From Myxococcus eversor (GTDB taxonomy: Bacteria > Myxococcota > Myxococcia > Myxococcales > Myxococcaceae), in the NCBI RefSeq assembly GCF_010894455.1, contig NZ_JAAIXY010000014.1:1-64000 (forward strand): a stretch of DNA of 64,000 nucleotides. Reading direction: 5' to 3'. The first letter of the stretch is position 1; every line of letters starts with the position of its first letter. Position numbers and translations under genes: made by a program. Of the stretch, positions 42,309 to 50,437 are shown one piece after another. A model generated the notes under the pieces. That model ran no database searches, was not told the DNA's origin, and was given only the letters and a program-made list of their open reading frames with translations.

Positions 42309-43151
42309 GTGGCCGCCGAACGCATCCTCGTCTTCATTCCCATGTACAACTGCGAGCGGCAGATTCCTCGCGTGCTCGCGCGCTTCGGCGAGTCCCTCCA
42401 GCGTCGCTTCGCCGAAATCATCGTGGTGGACAACGGCAGCCGCGACAACGGCGTGGAGGCCGCGGTGGAGGGCCTGTCGAAGCTGGCCCACCTGCCGGGC
42501 AAGGTGCTCGCCAACGACGACAACTACAACCTGGGTGGCTCCCACAAGGTGGCCTTCGAGTACGCGCTCGCGCACGGCTTCGACCGGGTGGTGGTGCTGC
42601 ACGGCGATGACCAGGCGGACATCAACGACTTGTCGCCGCACCTGGACTCGGGTGAGTACCGGGAGCAGGACTCCCTGCTGGGCAGCCGCTTCATGAGTGG
42701 CTCACGGCTCCAGGGCTACTCGCGCTTCCGCACCCTGGGCAACCACGTCTTCAACCTGTTGTTCTCCGCGGCGGCGCGGCACCGCGTGCATGACCTGGGC
42801 GCGGGGCTCAACCTGTACTCGGTGCGCTACCTGGAGTCGCGCTTCTACCTGGGCTTCCCGGACAGCCTCACGTTCAACATCCACCTGCTCCTGGCGGGCA
42901 TCCACCAGCGCTCCCGCTTCGGCTTCTTCCCGCTGAGCTGGCGAGAGGAGGACCAGGTGAGCAACGTGCGCATGGTGCGCCAGTCACTCCAGACGGGCCG
43001 CATCGCGCTGGAGTTCGCGAAGAGTCCGGACGCCTTCCTCGCGAAGGACTGGAGCAGCCGTCCGGGACGCCCCTACACCTCAACCGTGGTGGCGCAGGTC
43101 CGTGACGGCCGGGTCGACCGCACCCGCGCTCCCGCCTTCCCCGTCCGCTGA
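42309..43151 (+). CDS. Family 2 glycosyltransferase
   Basis: 280 aa, GTG start. GT-A fold with the N-terminal VFIPMYNCERQIPRVL and IIVVDNGSRDNG (nucleotide binding), then VVVLHGDDQADINDL (DxD-type metal site as GDDQAD), the acceptor region GLNLYSVRYLESRFYLGFPD, and a soluble C-terminus. Polyprenyl-phosphate or lipid-linked sugar transfer is possible. The last 72 bp overlap, tail to tail, the end of the membrane protein gene on the other strand. Confidence 0.88.
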   Translation: MAAERILVFIPMYNCERQIPRVLARFGESLQRRFAEIIVVDNGSRDNGVEAAVEGLSKLAHLPGKVLANDDNYNLGGSHKVAFEYALAHGFDRVVVLHGDDQADINDLSPHLDSGEYREQDSLLGSRFMSGSRLQGYSRFRTLGNHVFNLLFSAAARHRVHDLGAGLNLYSVRYLESRFYLGFPDSLTFNIHLLLAGIHQRSRFGFFPLSWREEDQVSNVRMVRQSLQTGRIALEFAKSPDAFLAKDWSSRPGRPYTSTVVAQVRDGRVDRTRAPAFPVR

Positions 43152-44831
43152 CAAGGGGGCCGCCGACTTCGTGCGTGGCACGCGGGCCTCGAACCAGGCC
43201 AGCGGCACGGCGAGATAGCCGAACACCCAGAGGTCGGCGACATAGGTCGGATGGCTGGCGGGCGCGGCGATGAAGACGAGCAGCGCGGGGGCCAGCACCG
43301 CGCCCGCGGTCACCGCCGACACGGGCCAGGTGCGCCACCGTGACACCAGCCACAGCGTGAGCAGGAGCGCGGGCAGGCCATTCCAGGGAAAGTAGAGGCT
43401 GCGCCCCCCATGAGTGGGGAGGCTCGCGTCACGCAGCCAGTGGGTGACGCGGGCCACGGCCTGGGGCGCGCGCGACGCCTCCTGGCCATGCTTCTGGAGG
43501 AGCTCCACGCCCGCCATACCGAAGACCTGCTCCGGCGGGTACGCCTCCCGTCCCGGGAGGACGGGGAAGGCAGCCCGGGGGCTGAGCCCCAGGGTGCCCG
43601 CGAAGGTGATGAGCCGGTTGGAGAGCATCAGCGCCGGGTTGTCCCGCACCATGCGCAGGAAGACGCTCCTCAGCGCGGCCATCTTCTCCGGCAGGAGGGG
43701 GGGACGCAGCGAGTCCCAGTAGCAAGGGGACTCCTCGATGACGTAGCGGTCCTTCAGGCAGGAGTGGGCCACCACGGCTTCGATGACGGCCTTGTCCTCC
43801 TCGGGAGTGCGGGTGACGTAGTGGTTGGTCACCATGAACCCCAGCGGGTTGAGCAGCAGCGACATCGCATAGTACTGGGGCATCTCCACCCAGGGCTGGA
43901 GCAGCCGGGGTTCGACGCCGCGACGGAACACCTGGTTGATGGCCACCGTGCCCAGCAGCAGCGCCACCGCCGCGCCCACGCGCACCTGTCGCGAGAACAG
44001 CAACGCGGCGGGGACGTAGAGCACCAGCGCCATGCTGTCGCCCCGGAACAGCGTCGCCACGGCGGTGAGCAGCGCCAGCACGGGAAGCGTCACCGGCGTG
44101 AGGCCGGAGCGCCCCGTCAGCTTTCGCCGGGTCAGGACGCGCAGCAGGATGAGCGCGATGCCCAGCCGCAGCAGGGCGTTGATGATGTCGTGCGAGAGAT
44201 TGATGACCATCAGGCCCAGGGGGACCGACGTCACCACGAGCGCGATGAAGAGGGTGCCCACCCGGCGCGACAGGCCCAGGTGCAACAGCAGGGAGAAGAA
44301 GTCGGCCAGGAGCGCGGCGAGGATGACGACGTTGAAGAGGGAGGTGGCGGAGAACTGCCCGGTGGCACGGTGCAGCCCATGCGCCCAGATGCCCCAGAGG
44401 GAGCTCAGCCAGGGGTCCACGTGATACTGGGAGGACACGAGCAGCGACTGACGCGCGTCACTGTGGAAGTGGCCGGGCCATTCGCCCACCCACCACAACA
44501 GCAGGGGAAGGGCGAACACGGCCCACAGCCCGAGGAACAGCCGCCACCGGTGGCGCACCGACGTCGGGTCCTCTCGCCGTGCACCCAGGGTCAGACACCA
44601 GGCAACCAGGAAGGTGCCCACGGCCATCACCAGCGCGAGCAGCATGTCGCTCGTCTGGAGCAACCTTCGCTCACGCACGGGGAGTGGGGTCTCCGGCCAG
44701 GTGAGCCTCATCGCACCGAAGACGATGCCGCCCGCGAGCAGCGCCAGCAGGACGAGTCCCCCGGACGGAACAAACCGACGCCATCCCCCTGGAAAGGGAG
44801 ATGTCGTCGCCACCTCACTTCGCACCCCCAT
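43080..44831 (-). CDS. Polytopic membrane protein (probable glycosyltransferase of the DUF6020 or GT-C type)
   Basis: 583 aa. The ATG at 44831 has GGAGGGAG just upstream; an in-frame ATG at 44852 is less good. About 12 hydrophobic helices; a periplasmic-loop aromatic and acidic segment (WWVGEWPGHFHSDARQSLLVS) with Asp and His as in GT-C sugar transferases, and a conserved ESPCYWDSLRPP loop. Together with the adjacent GT2 a lipid-linked sugar transfer is plausible, but no diagnostic motif proves it. It overlaps the convergent GT2 gene by 72 bp. Confidence 0.72.
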   Translation of the reverse strand: MGVRSEVATTSPFPGGWRRFVPSGGLVLLALLAGGIVFGAMRLTWPETPLPVRERRLLQTSDMLLALVMAVGTFLVAWCLTLGARREDPTSVRHRWRLFLGLWAVFALPLLLWWVGEWPGHFHSDARQSLLVSSQYHVDPWLSSLWGIWAHGLHRATGQFSATSLFNVVILAALLADFFSLLLHLGLSRRVGTLFIALVVTSVPLGLMVINLSHDIINALLRLGIALILLRVLTRRKLTGRSGLTPVTLPVLALLTAVATLFRGDSMALVLYVPAALLFSRQVRVGAAVALLLGTVAINQVFRRGVEPRLLQPWVEMPQYYAMSLLLNPLGFMVTNHYVTRTPEEDKAVIEAVVAHSCLKDRYVIEESPCYWDSLRPPLLPEKMAALRSVFLRMVRDNPALMLSNRLITFAGTLGLSPRAAFPVLPGREAYPPEQVFGMAGVELLQKHGQEASRAPQAVARVTHWLRDASLPTHGGRSLYFPWNGLPALLLTLWLVSRWRTWPVSAVTAGAVLAPALLVFIAAPASHPTYVADLWVFGYLAVPLAWFEARVPRTKSAAPLSADGEGGSAGAVDPAVTDLRHHG

Positions 44832-44930
44832 CGCGCTCCCTCCGCCAGGCAACTCCAGTCCCGAAGTGCCTTCGCCGAAACGGCGCGCACCGTAACCGAA
44901 TCGCGAGCGGAGCGTCGAGGTGATGAAGGG

Positions 44931-45224
44931 CTAGAGCCGTGGAGCGTCCGCCTGCTCCGGACGGTCATCCATCATCAGCTTGTCCTCGAAGCACCACACC
45001 CACGTCTCCCCTGGCTCGAACGATTGAATGACGGGGTGCTTCGTCTGGTGGAAGTGCTTCGTCGCGTGCTTGTTCGGCGACGAGTCGCAGCACCCGACGT
45101 GGCCGCACTCCAGGCAGCGCCGGAGGTGGACCCACTGCGCCCCCATCTTCAGACACTCCTCGCAGCCGTCGGTCCTCGCCTCGGGGTTGCCCGCCTGCTC
45201 GATGTGCTTGCACTCGGTCGCCAT
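44931..45224 (-). CDS. UBP-type zinc finger protein
   Basis: 97 aa; GGGAGAGAG lies upstream of the ATG. Nearly the whole protein is one ZnF-UBP domain: CKHIEQ, CEECLKMG, WVHLRRCLECGHVGCCDSSP, HATKHFHQTKHPVIQSFEPG, WVWCFEDKL. The full Cys/His set is present. In eukaryotes this domain binds ubiquitin C-termini, but stand-alone bacterial versions have no known ligand. Not in an obvious operon. Confidence 0.92.
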   Translation of the reverse strand: MATECKHIEQAGNPEARTDGCEECLKMGAQWVHLRRCLECGHVGCCDSSPNKHATKHFHQTKHPVIQSFEPGETWVWCFEDKLMMDDRPEQADAPRL

Positions 45225-45391
45225 CGTCTCTCTCCCTGGTCATCCATCGCCCGCGGACAGGGTGTGCACGAAGGCCCCACCCATCCACGTGCCGGGCATC
45301 CATGCGACCAGGCTCTCGCCCTCAGGGTGGCTGGTACCCATCAACCGAGCGGAGTGGCGCGACGGCGGCACACGTCCCACGCTTGAGCCGT

Positions 45392-46873
45392 ATGCCTTCC
45401 GACACTTCTCCCGGCGAAACGACCGTGCCCTATGCCAGTGCGCGGGGACGCGGCGTGCTCCTGGCGAGCGTGCTCGGAAGCGGCATGGCCTTCCTCGACT
45501 CCACCGCCGTCAACGTGGCGCTGCCCGCGCTGGGCCGAGACCTCCACACGGGGATGACCGGCCTTCAGTGGGCCGTGGATGCCTACCTGCTCACCCTCGG
45601 TTCGCTGGTGCTCACCGGCGGCGCGCTCGGCGATGCGTGGGGACAGCGCCGCGTCTTCCTGCTGGGCGTGGTGGGCTTCACCGCCATGTCCGTGCTGTGC
45701 GGCCTGGCGCCGAACGCCTGGACGCTCGCCCTCTTCCGGGCCGTGCAGGGCATGGGCGCGGCGCTGCTGGTGCCCGCGAGTCTCGCGCTCCTGCGCACCT
45801 CGTTCCCCGAAGCGGACCGACAGCGCGCGGTGGCCGCGTGGGCGGGTTTGTCCGGCGTCACCACCGCGCTGGGGCCACTGCTCGGAGGCTGGCTGGTGGA
45901 CGTGGCCTCCTGGCGACTGGTGTTCTTCCTCAACCTCCCCCTGGCGGCGCTCACCGCGTGGGCGACCTTGCGCCACGTGCCGGATGACCGGCCCACGGGC
46001 GCTGCACGCAAGCTCGATATCGCCGGCTCGGTGACGGCCGCGCTGGGACTCGGCGGTGTCATCTACGCGCTCATCGAAGGACCCGCGCATGGCTGGTCCG
46101 TGTTCCCCGTACTCGCCGCCGTCTTCGGCGCGGTGCTGCTGGCCGCGTTCCTCTTCATCGAGTCGCGCGCACCCAACCCGATGTTGCCGCTCGGGCTGTT
46201 CCGCTCGCGGACCTTCTCCGGTGCGAACCTCACGACGCTGACGGTGTACTTCGCGCTGGGCGGCGTGGGCTTCCTGCTCATCCTCGCGCTGCAGCAACAG
46301 CTCGGATACTCGGCGCTCGCGGCGGGCGCGTCCCTGCTGCCCATCACCGTGATGCTGCTGTTGCTCTCACCCTTGGTGGGAAGGCTCGCGGGACGCATCG
46401 GCGCCAGGCCGTTGATGACGGCGGGTCCATTGCTCGCGGGCGTGGGCATGGCGCTGCTCACGCTCATCCACCGCGACGGAAGCTACGTGGGCACGGTGCT
46501 GCCGGGAGTGCTCGTGCTGGGCCTGGGCTTGAGTCTCACGGTGGGGCCGTTGACGGCGGTGGTGCTCGGCGCGGTGGAGGACCGGCACGCGGGCATCGCC
46601 TCGGGGGTGAACAACGCCGTGGCGCGCATCGCCGGACTCCTGGCGGTGGCGCTGCTGCCGCTCCTGGGAGGACTCGCGAACAAGACGGGTGACGCGTTCC
46701 TCCAGGGGACTCGTGAAGCGCTGTGGGTGTCCGCGGGGCTGTGCGTGCTGGGCGCCCTGTGCTCATTCCTGCTGTTGCCCAGGGATGTCGGCCGGGTGAA
46801 GGGAGGGCCGCCTGGAGCCGAGGATGCGCATCGGCACGGACGGCCTCACCCGAAGAACCCCTTGCATGCCTGA
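45392..46873 (+). CDS. MFS multidrug efflux transporter, DHA2 family
   Basis: 493 aa with 14 predicted helices. DHA2 (EmrB/QacA-like) marks: MAFLDSTAVNVALPALGRDL, QWAVDAYLLTLGSLVLTGG, LGDAWGQRRVFLLG (motif A), the antiporter motif ALGPLLGGWLVDVASWR (motif C) and ASGVNNAVARIAG in helix 13. Proton-driven export of lipophilic compounds is expected. Start at 45392; 90 upstream bases in frame look non-coding. No regulator adjoins. Confidence 0.9.
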   Translation: MPSDTSPGETTVPYASARGRGVLLASVLGSGMAFLDSTAVNVALPALGRDLHTGMTGLQWAVDAYLLTLGSLVLTGGALGDAWGQRRVFLLGVVGFTAMSVLCGLAPNAWTLALFRAVQGMGAALLVPASLALLRTSFPEADRQRAVAAWAGLSGVTTALGPLLGGWLVDVASWRLVFFLNLPLAALTAWATLRHVPDDRPTGAARKLDIAGSVTAALGLGGVIYALIEGPAHGWSVFPVLAAVFGAVLLAAFLFIESRAPNPMLPLGLFRSRTFSGANLTTLTVYFALGGVGFLLILALQQQLGYSALAAGASLLPITVMLLLLSPLVGRLAGRIGARPLMTAGPLLAGVGMALLTLIHRDGSYVGTVLPGVLVLGLGLSLTVGPLTAVVLGAVEDRHAGIASGVNNAVARIAGLLAVALLPLLGGLANKTGDAFLQGTREALWVSAGLCVLGALCSFLLLPRDVGRVKGGPPGAEDAHRHGRPHPKNPLHA

Positions 46874-46935
46874 TGTGGGGTCTCGTCCAGCGTCATCACC
46901 CGAAGCGAGGCTTCAACCATGAGCAGGCTGACGAC

Positions 46936-47109
46936 CTAGCCGTCGTAGCGCTCCTTCTCGCTGATGCTGACCTGCTCGTATTCGAGTTCCTCATCCTCGT
47001 CGCGGCGTTCGGGTCCCTCCTCCTCGTCGCTGGCCTCGCGTTGGAGTTCCTCGTCCTCTTCCTCAGTGCGTTCGTCGTTCTTCAGCGGGTCGCTCTTTAT
47101 CTCAGACAT
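46936..47109 (-). CDS. Very small acidic protein, Glu/Asp-rich
   Basis: 57 aa. GGGAG about 8 nt before the ATG at 47109. The sequence is almost entirely charged: SEIKSDPLKNDERTEEEDEE then REASDEEEGPERRDEDEE. No fold or motif; disordered or helical. It could be a small regulatory peptide or an artefact of Glu-rich codon use, though the ribosome-binding site supports a gene. Confidence 0.55.
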   Translation of the reverse strand: MSEIKSDPLKNDERTEEEDEELQREASDEEEGPERRDEDEELEYEQVSISEKERYDG

Positions 47110-47186
47110 CGCTTTTTCTCCCTTCCCGAAGAAGGTCCGGCGGACGGCTGGGCATGACAAGAGACCCGCGCAAGCCCGGCATGAAC

Positions 47187-47225
47187 ACGAAGGGCCCTCC
47201 TCCCTGGGGGAAAGAGGACCCTCGG
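47187..47225 (-). terminator. Terminator hairpin downstream of the metzincin gene
   Basis: Lies just past the stop (47239) of the left-reading metzincin gene. In the direction of transcription it is an imperfect GC-rich hairpin ending GGGCCCTTCGT, the same 11 bases that end two other terminators here (49746-49783 and 57964-58008). Confidence 0.6.
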
Positions 47226-47238
47226 CACCATGCTCACC

Positions 47239-49509
47239 TCAACGGAAGTAGGGCGAGCTGGCCACTTCGATGCGGCCCAAGAGCTCCATCGTCCCGAGTC
47301 TCTCCTCTCCACTGAGCGTCGGCAGTCGCGCCGTCAGCTCCGTGTGCACCTCTTGCAACACGCCATAGGCCGCGAGCGTCTGGTGCGTCTTCAGGAGAGC
47401 CACCATGACCCGGCGAACGGAGAAGGTCCGCACCCCATCGACGTTCAACAGGATGCCGCGCACGTCCGCGAACAAGGCTTGCGTGTATGCGGGCGTGGTC
47501 GGAGGAGGCTTCAACAGATGGACCTGCCCACTGCGCGTATCCAGGTAGAGGTAGCTGAGGATGCGGCGAGCCAGGTCATTGGCACGGGCCGCGTACGCGG
47601 CACCTTGGCCCGCGGGAATCTGGAGGGGTGGCCGCACCTGCTCCATGAGGACGTCGTAGGCCTGGGCCTGCTCGCTCGCGTCCCCAGCCCTGACGAAGAG
47701 GTCCAGTGCGGAGAGGTTCGAGCGGAACTCGCCGCCAACAGGTGCACCACTCAGCACCTGCCCCACCACGACCCGCATGTTGGGCGTGTGAAAGCGCGTC
47801 AACGGGTCGTCGTAGCGGTCGTAGTGGAAACAGGCAGGGTCCTCCCAGACCAGGATGTCCTGGTCCGTGCAGAACAAGTCCGTGGGCAGCTCCGTGGACA
47901 GTCCATAGAGGTAACGCACCGCCGCCACGTCATACGTGCCAGGCGCCGTCACGTGAAGGGTATCGGGCATGGCGGCGTAGTCCATGACGGTGCTCGAGCG
48001 CGGCGTATTGGGCGTGCCGTCGTACACCCGTGACCCATTGAAGTTGTGACGCAGGCCCAGCGTGTGCCCCACCTCGTGCAGCATGATGTATGTGACGTAG
48101 CGCTCCACTTTCTCGTGCGTGGTGAGCGGAGATCCCTCGGCGATGACCTCCTCAGGGGACACCTGGGCGGAAAAGCCTGAGTGGAAGGACGCCGCGTCCA
48201 GCTCACAGGCGGGCTCGTGGGTGAATCCGCCCCAGGACAGACGAGGCCTCGAGCTTTCCTCACGGGCGTTTCGAGAAGAGCGGGCCTCCGGCGTCCCCGC
48301 GAAGAACGCCTCGGCATCATGAATCATGGCGGCGTTGATCAAGATGGTGGCCCTGCGGACCTCGCCCGTATTGGGATTCGAGCTCCAGTCCGCGACAGCC
48401 CCACCGCCGCTGATCCCGGGGTCGTAGATGGCGAAGTTCTTGTCATCCTCTCCGATGTCCATTCCGGTGTCGCCCAGCACGGCCTCGAAGACCTTGAAAC
48501 CGAACACCGCGTTCCAGCCTTCGATGCCTCGCCTCACTGCGCCCACCATGTCGGCATCCCGGTAGCGAGCGTCCTCCTTGAGCGACAGGAAAGTGGGGGT
48601 GATGAACCAGCGGATGGGCTTCATCCCAGGACGGATGTTCCACTTGACGGCCATCTGCTCCACTTCCCCTGTGTTGGGGATGAAGCGTCCCTCGCCGAGG
48701 AAGTAGTGCGGTCGCTCCGGAGCTGGCATCTCCGTGAAGCCCTCGCCCTCCCTGTACTTGCGCAGTGCCATGGACAACGTGCCCGCTCCACGGAAGTGAT
48801 TCGGCTCCAGGTAGTCGCCGCGGTCGTCGGGGAGCGACATGTACCCGGTGAAGACCTGCTCGAACAGGACTCCATCCGAGACACGACGGAAGCGCTGGGA
48901 GAAGAGCAGCTCGAGCGTGAACCCGATTTCCGCGGTCCCATACCAACGGTCACCGAGGATGCCGACCCGGTTGAGCCCCGCCGCTGGGTCGATGAGCACG
49001 TACTGGTCCGAGCCCGGCAAGCGATTGAACGGAGTGTGGTTCGTCACGATGGGATACGCCTCCACCAACGAGTCCGGCTTGAAGATGTCGTTCCTCACCA
49101 ACCCGTCGCGGGCATCGAAGAGATAGAGCCTTCCATTCTGCTCGTGGAAACGCACCACGCGCGGATTGAGCACCACGGGGAAGCCGAACAAATCGGGTTC
49201 GGCGTTGAGCTGTCGGAGCGTGGCGGACAAGAACCAGCGCTGCTTCAGCTCGCTCTTGCGGATGGCGAGGTAGAACGTCCGCCCCGTCGGGTCCACCACT
49301 CCGTCGAGCCTCTGCGTCACCTGCGTGTGTTGCTCGGAGGTCAGCTCGCGGGGAACTTCGATGAAGTCCTCGCCCAGGACAATCGCGGACCCCGGTGCCT
49401 CGGGCCCGTTGCGCGTGCGCTGGGGCTCACTGCATCCGATGCCCAGTGACGCGGCCAGGACCAGAGCGGCCACCCATGAGCGGCGCGCGGGGGATTCGTA
49501 TCTCCACAT
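47239..49509 (-). CDS. Metzincin-type zinc metalloprotease lipoprotein
   Basis: 756 aa. Signal peptide with lipobox ASLGIGC (Cys about 26). A long N-terminal beta-rich region (residues 30-320) precedes the catalytic domain: zinc site HEVGHTLGLRH (478-488) with a following Met-turn STVMDY, i.e. HExxHxxGxxH as in metzincins. The C-terminus (about 550-756) is helical. Cell-surface or outer-membrane proteolysis is inferred. Start at ATG 49509 gives the signal peptide. A terminator follows its stop. Confidence 0.87.
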   Translation of the reverse strand: MWRYESPARRSWVAALVLAASLGIGCSEPQRTRNGPEAPGSAIVLGEDFIEVPRELTSEQHTQVTQRLDGVVDPTGRTFYLAIRKSELKQRWFLSATLRQLNAEPDLFGFPVVLNPRVVRFHEQNGRLYLFDARDGLVRNDIFKPDSLVEAYPIVTNHTPFNRLPGSDQYVLIDPAAGLNRVGILGDRWYGTAEIGFTLELLFSQRFRRVSDGVLFEQVFTGYMSLPDDRGDYLEPNHFRGAGTLSMALRKYREGEGFTEMPAPERPHYFLGEGRFIPNTGEVEQMAVKWNIRPGMKPIRWFITPTFLSLKEDARYRDADMVGAVRRGIEGWNAVFGFKVFEAVLGDTGMDIGEDDKNFAIYDPGISGGGAVADWSSNPNTGEVRRATILINAAMIHDAEAFFAGTPEARSSRNAREESSRPRLSWGGFTHEPACELDAASFHSGFSAQVSPEEVIAEGSPLTTHEKVERYVTYIMLHEVGHTLGLRHNFNGSRVYDGTPNTPRSSTVMDYAAMPDTLHVTAPGTYDVAAVRYLYGLSTELPTDLFCTDQDILVWEDPACFHYDRYDDPLTRFHTPNMRVVVGQVLSGAPVGGEFRSNLSALDLFVRAGDASEQAQAYDVLMEQVRPPLQIPAGQGAAYAARANDLARRILSYLYLDTRSGQVHLLKPPPTTPAYTQALFADVRGILLNVDGVRTFSVRRVMVALLKTHQTLAAYGVLQEVHTELTARLPTLSGEERLGTMELLGRIEVASSPYFR

Positions 49510-49809
49510 GACGGTGCATCTCCACACCGGGAGAAGGAGTGAGGCACGTCCAACCCCAGACACGGGAAGACACCCCAGCCCTGCCCCCGGCGGTGCCAGG
49601 CAAGGGCGCACTTTCATTGCCACGGTCATCGAGTTGCAATCCATGCCGGAGCAATCGCATCCGGGCATGGTTGCTCCGCGGTCAGTGGACTTCGCGGTCC
49701 TCCCACCGTGCTGCTACCCGCGCGCGAGCGCGCGACTCCAGACGCACGAAGGGCCCCCTTCCCAGCGGGAAGAGAGCCCTCGTCACAGCCTGGCTGTGTC
49801 CGTCGTGCG
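49510..49809. other. Intergenic region holding the redoxin-gene terminator
   Basis: 300 bases between the metzincin start (49509) and the redoxin stop (49810). No gene seen. The left part should contain the metzincin promoter; the right part (49746-49783) is a terminator described separately. Confidence 0.5.
49746..49783 (-). terminator. Terminator hairpin downstream of the redoxin gene
   Basis: ACGAAGGGCCCCCTTCCC pairs with GGGAAGAGAGCCCTCGT around AGC. In the transcription direction of the redoxin gene it ends GGGCCCTTCGT. It starts 27 bp past that gene's stop. Confidence 0.65.
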
Positions 49810-50391
49810 CTAGCTCTTGTACTTCACCGAGCAGCCATACGGCGTGGTGGTGGAGGCGGGCACCGGCTTGCCGTTGAGCACCGCGTCCACGGTCGTCTGC
49901 ACGTGGTTGACCTTCTTGTCGTTCTTGCCGCGCGGGTCGTCATCGATGGCGCCCGCGTAGCGGACCACGCCCTCGGTGTCGATGACGTACATGTGCGGCG
50001 TCGTCTTGGCGCCGTACGTCTTGCCCGTCGCGCCGCTGGCGTCCTGGAGCACGGGGTACGTGAAGCCCTCCGTCTTCTTCCACGTGGCGGACTTCTCCGG
50101 CGTGTTGTGCGCCGTCGAGTCCACCGCCAGCCACACCACCTTCTTGGCGTCGAAGCCCTTCAGCGTGTTGGCCATCGTGTCGGCCTGATAGTGGCGCTGC
50201 ACGAAGGGGCACTCGGGGTTGGTCCACTCCAGCACCACCACCTTGCCCTTGTACTGCGACAGCGAATGCTCCTTGCCCGTCTCGTCCTTCAGCGTGAAGG
50301 CCGGGGCCGGCTTGCCGACCTCCGCGTCCGCGAAAGCGGGGACACCCACGAGAACCGAGCCGAGCGCGAGAGCGGTGAAGACCTGCTTCAT
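49810..50391 (-). CDS. Periplasmic redoxin (AhpC/TSA-like thioredoxin-fold protein)
   Basis: 193 aa, AGGAGG upstream of the ATG. Signal peptide (ALALGSVLVGVPAFADA, cut about residue 22). Peroxiredoxin/ResA-like fold: GKPAPAFTLKDETGKEHSLS, VVVLEWTNPECPFVQRHYQ with a single active Cys followed by Pro (no CXXC), WLAVDSTAHN and a TPHMYVIDTEGVVRYAG cis-Pro segment. One Cys instead of CXXC suggests peroxidase-type or partner-dependent chemistry. Directly downstream of dsbD (46 bp), which could reduce it. Confidence 0.88.
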   Translation of the reverse strand: MKQVFTALALGSVLVGVPAFADAEVGKPAPAFTLKDETGKEHSLSQYKGKVVVLEWTNPECPFVQRHYQADTMANTLKGFDAKKVVWLAVDSTAHNTPEKSATWKKTEGFTYPVLQDASGATGKTYGAKTTPHMYVIDTEGVVRYAGAIDDDPRGKNDKKVNHVQTTVDAVLNGKPVPASTTTPYGCSVKYKS

Positions 50392-50437
50392 GGCGTTCCT
50401 CCTGATTGGGCACTGCTTGACTGCGGATGACTGCGTT

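Noticed and set aside
43410-45386. Plus-strand frame of 658 codons
   Set aside because: Overlaps the membrane protein, whose helices and start are clear; antisense product is Gln/Arg/His-rich.
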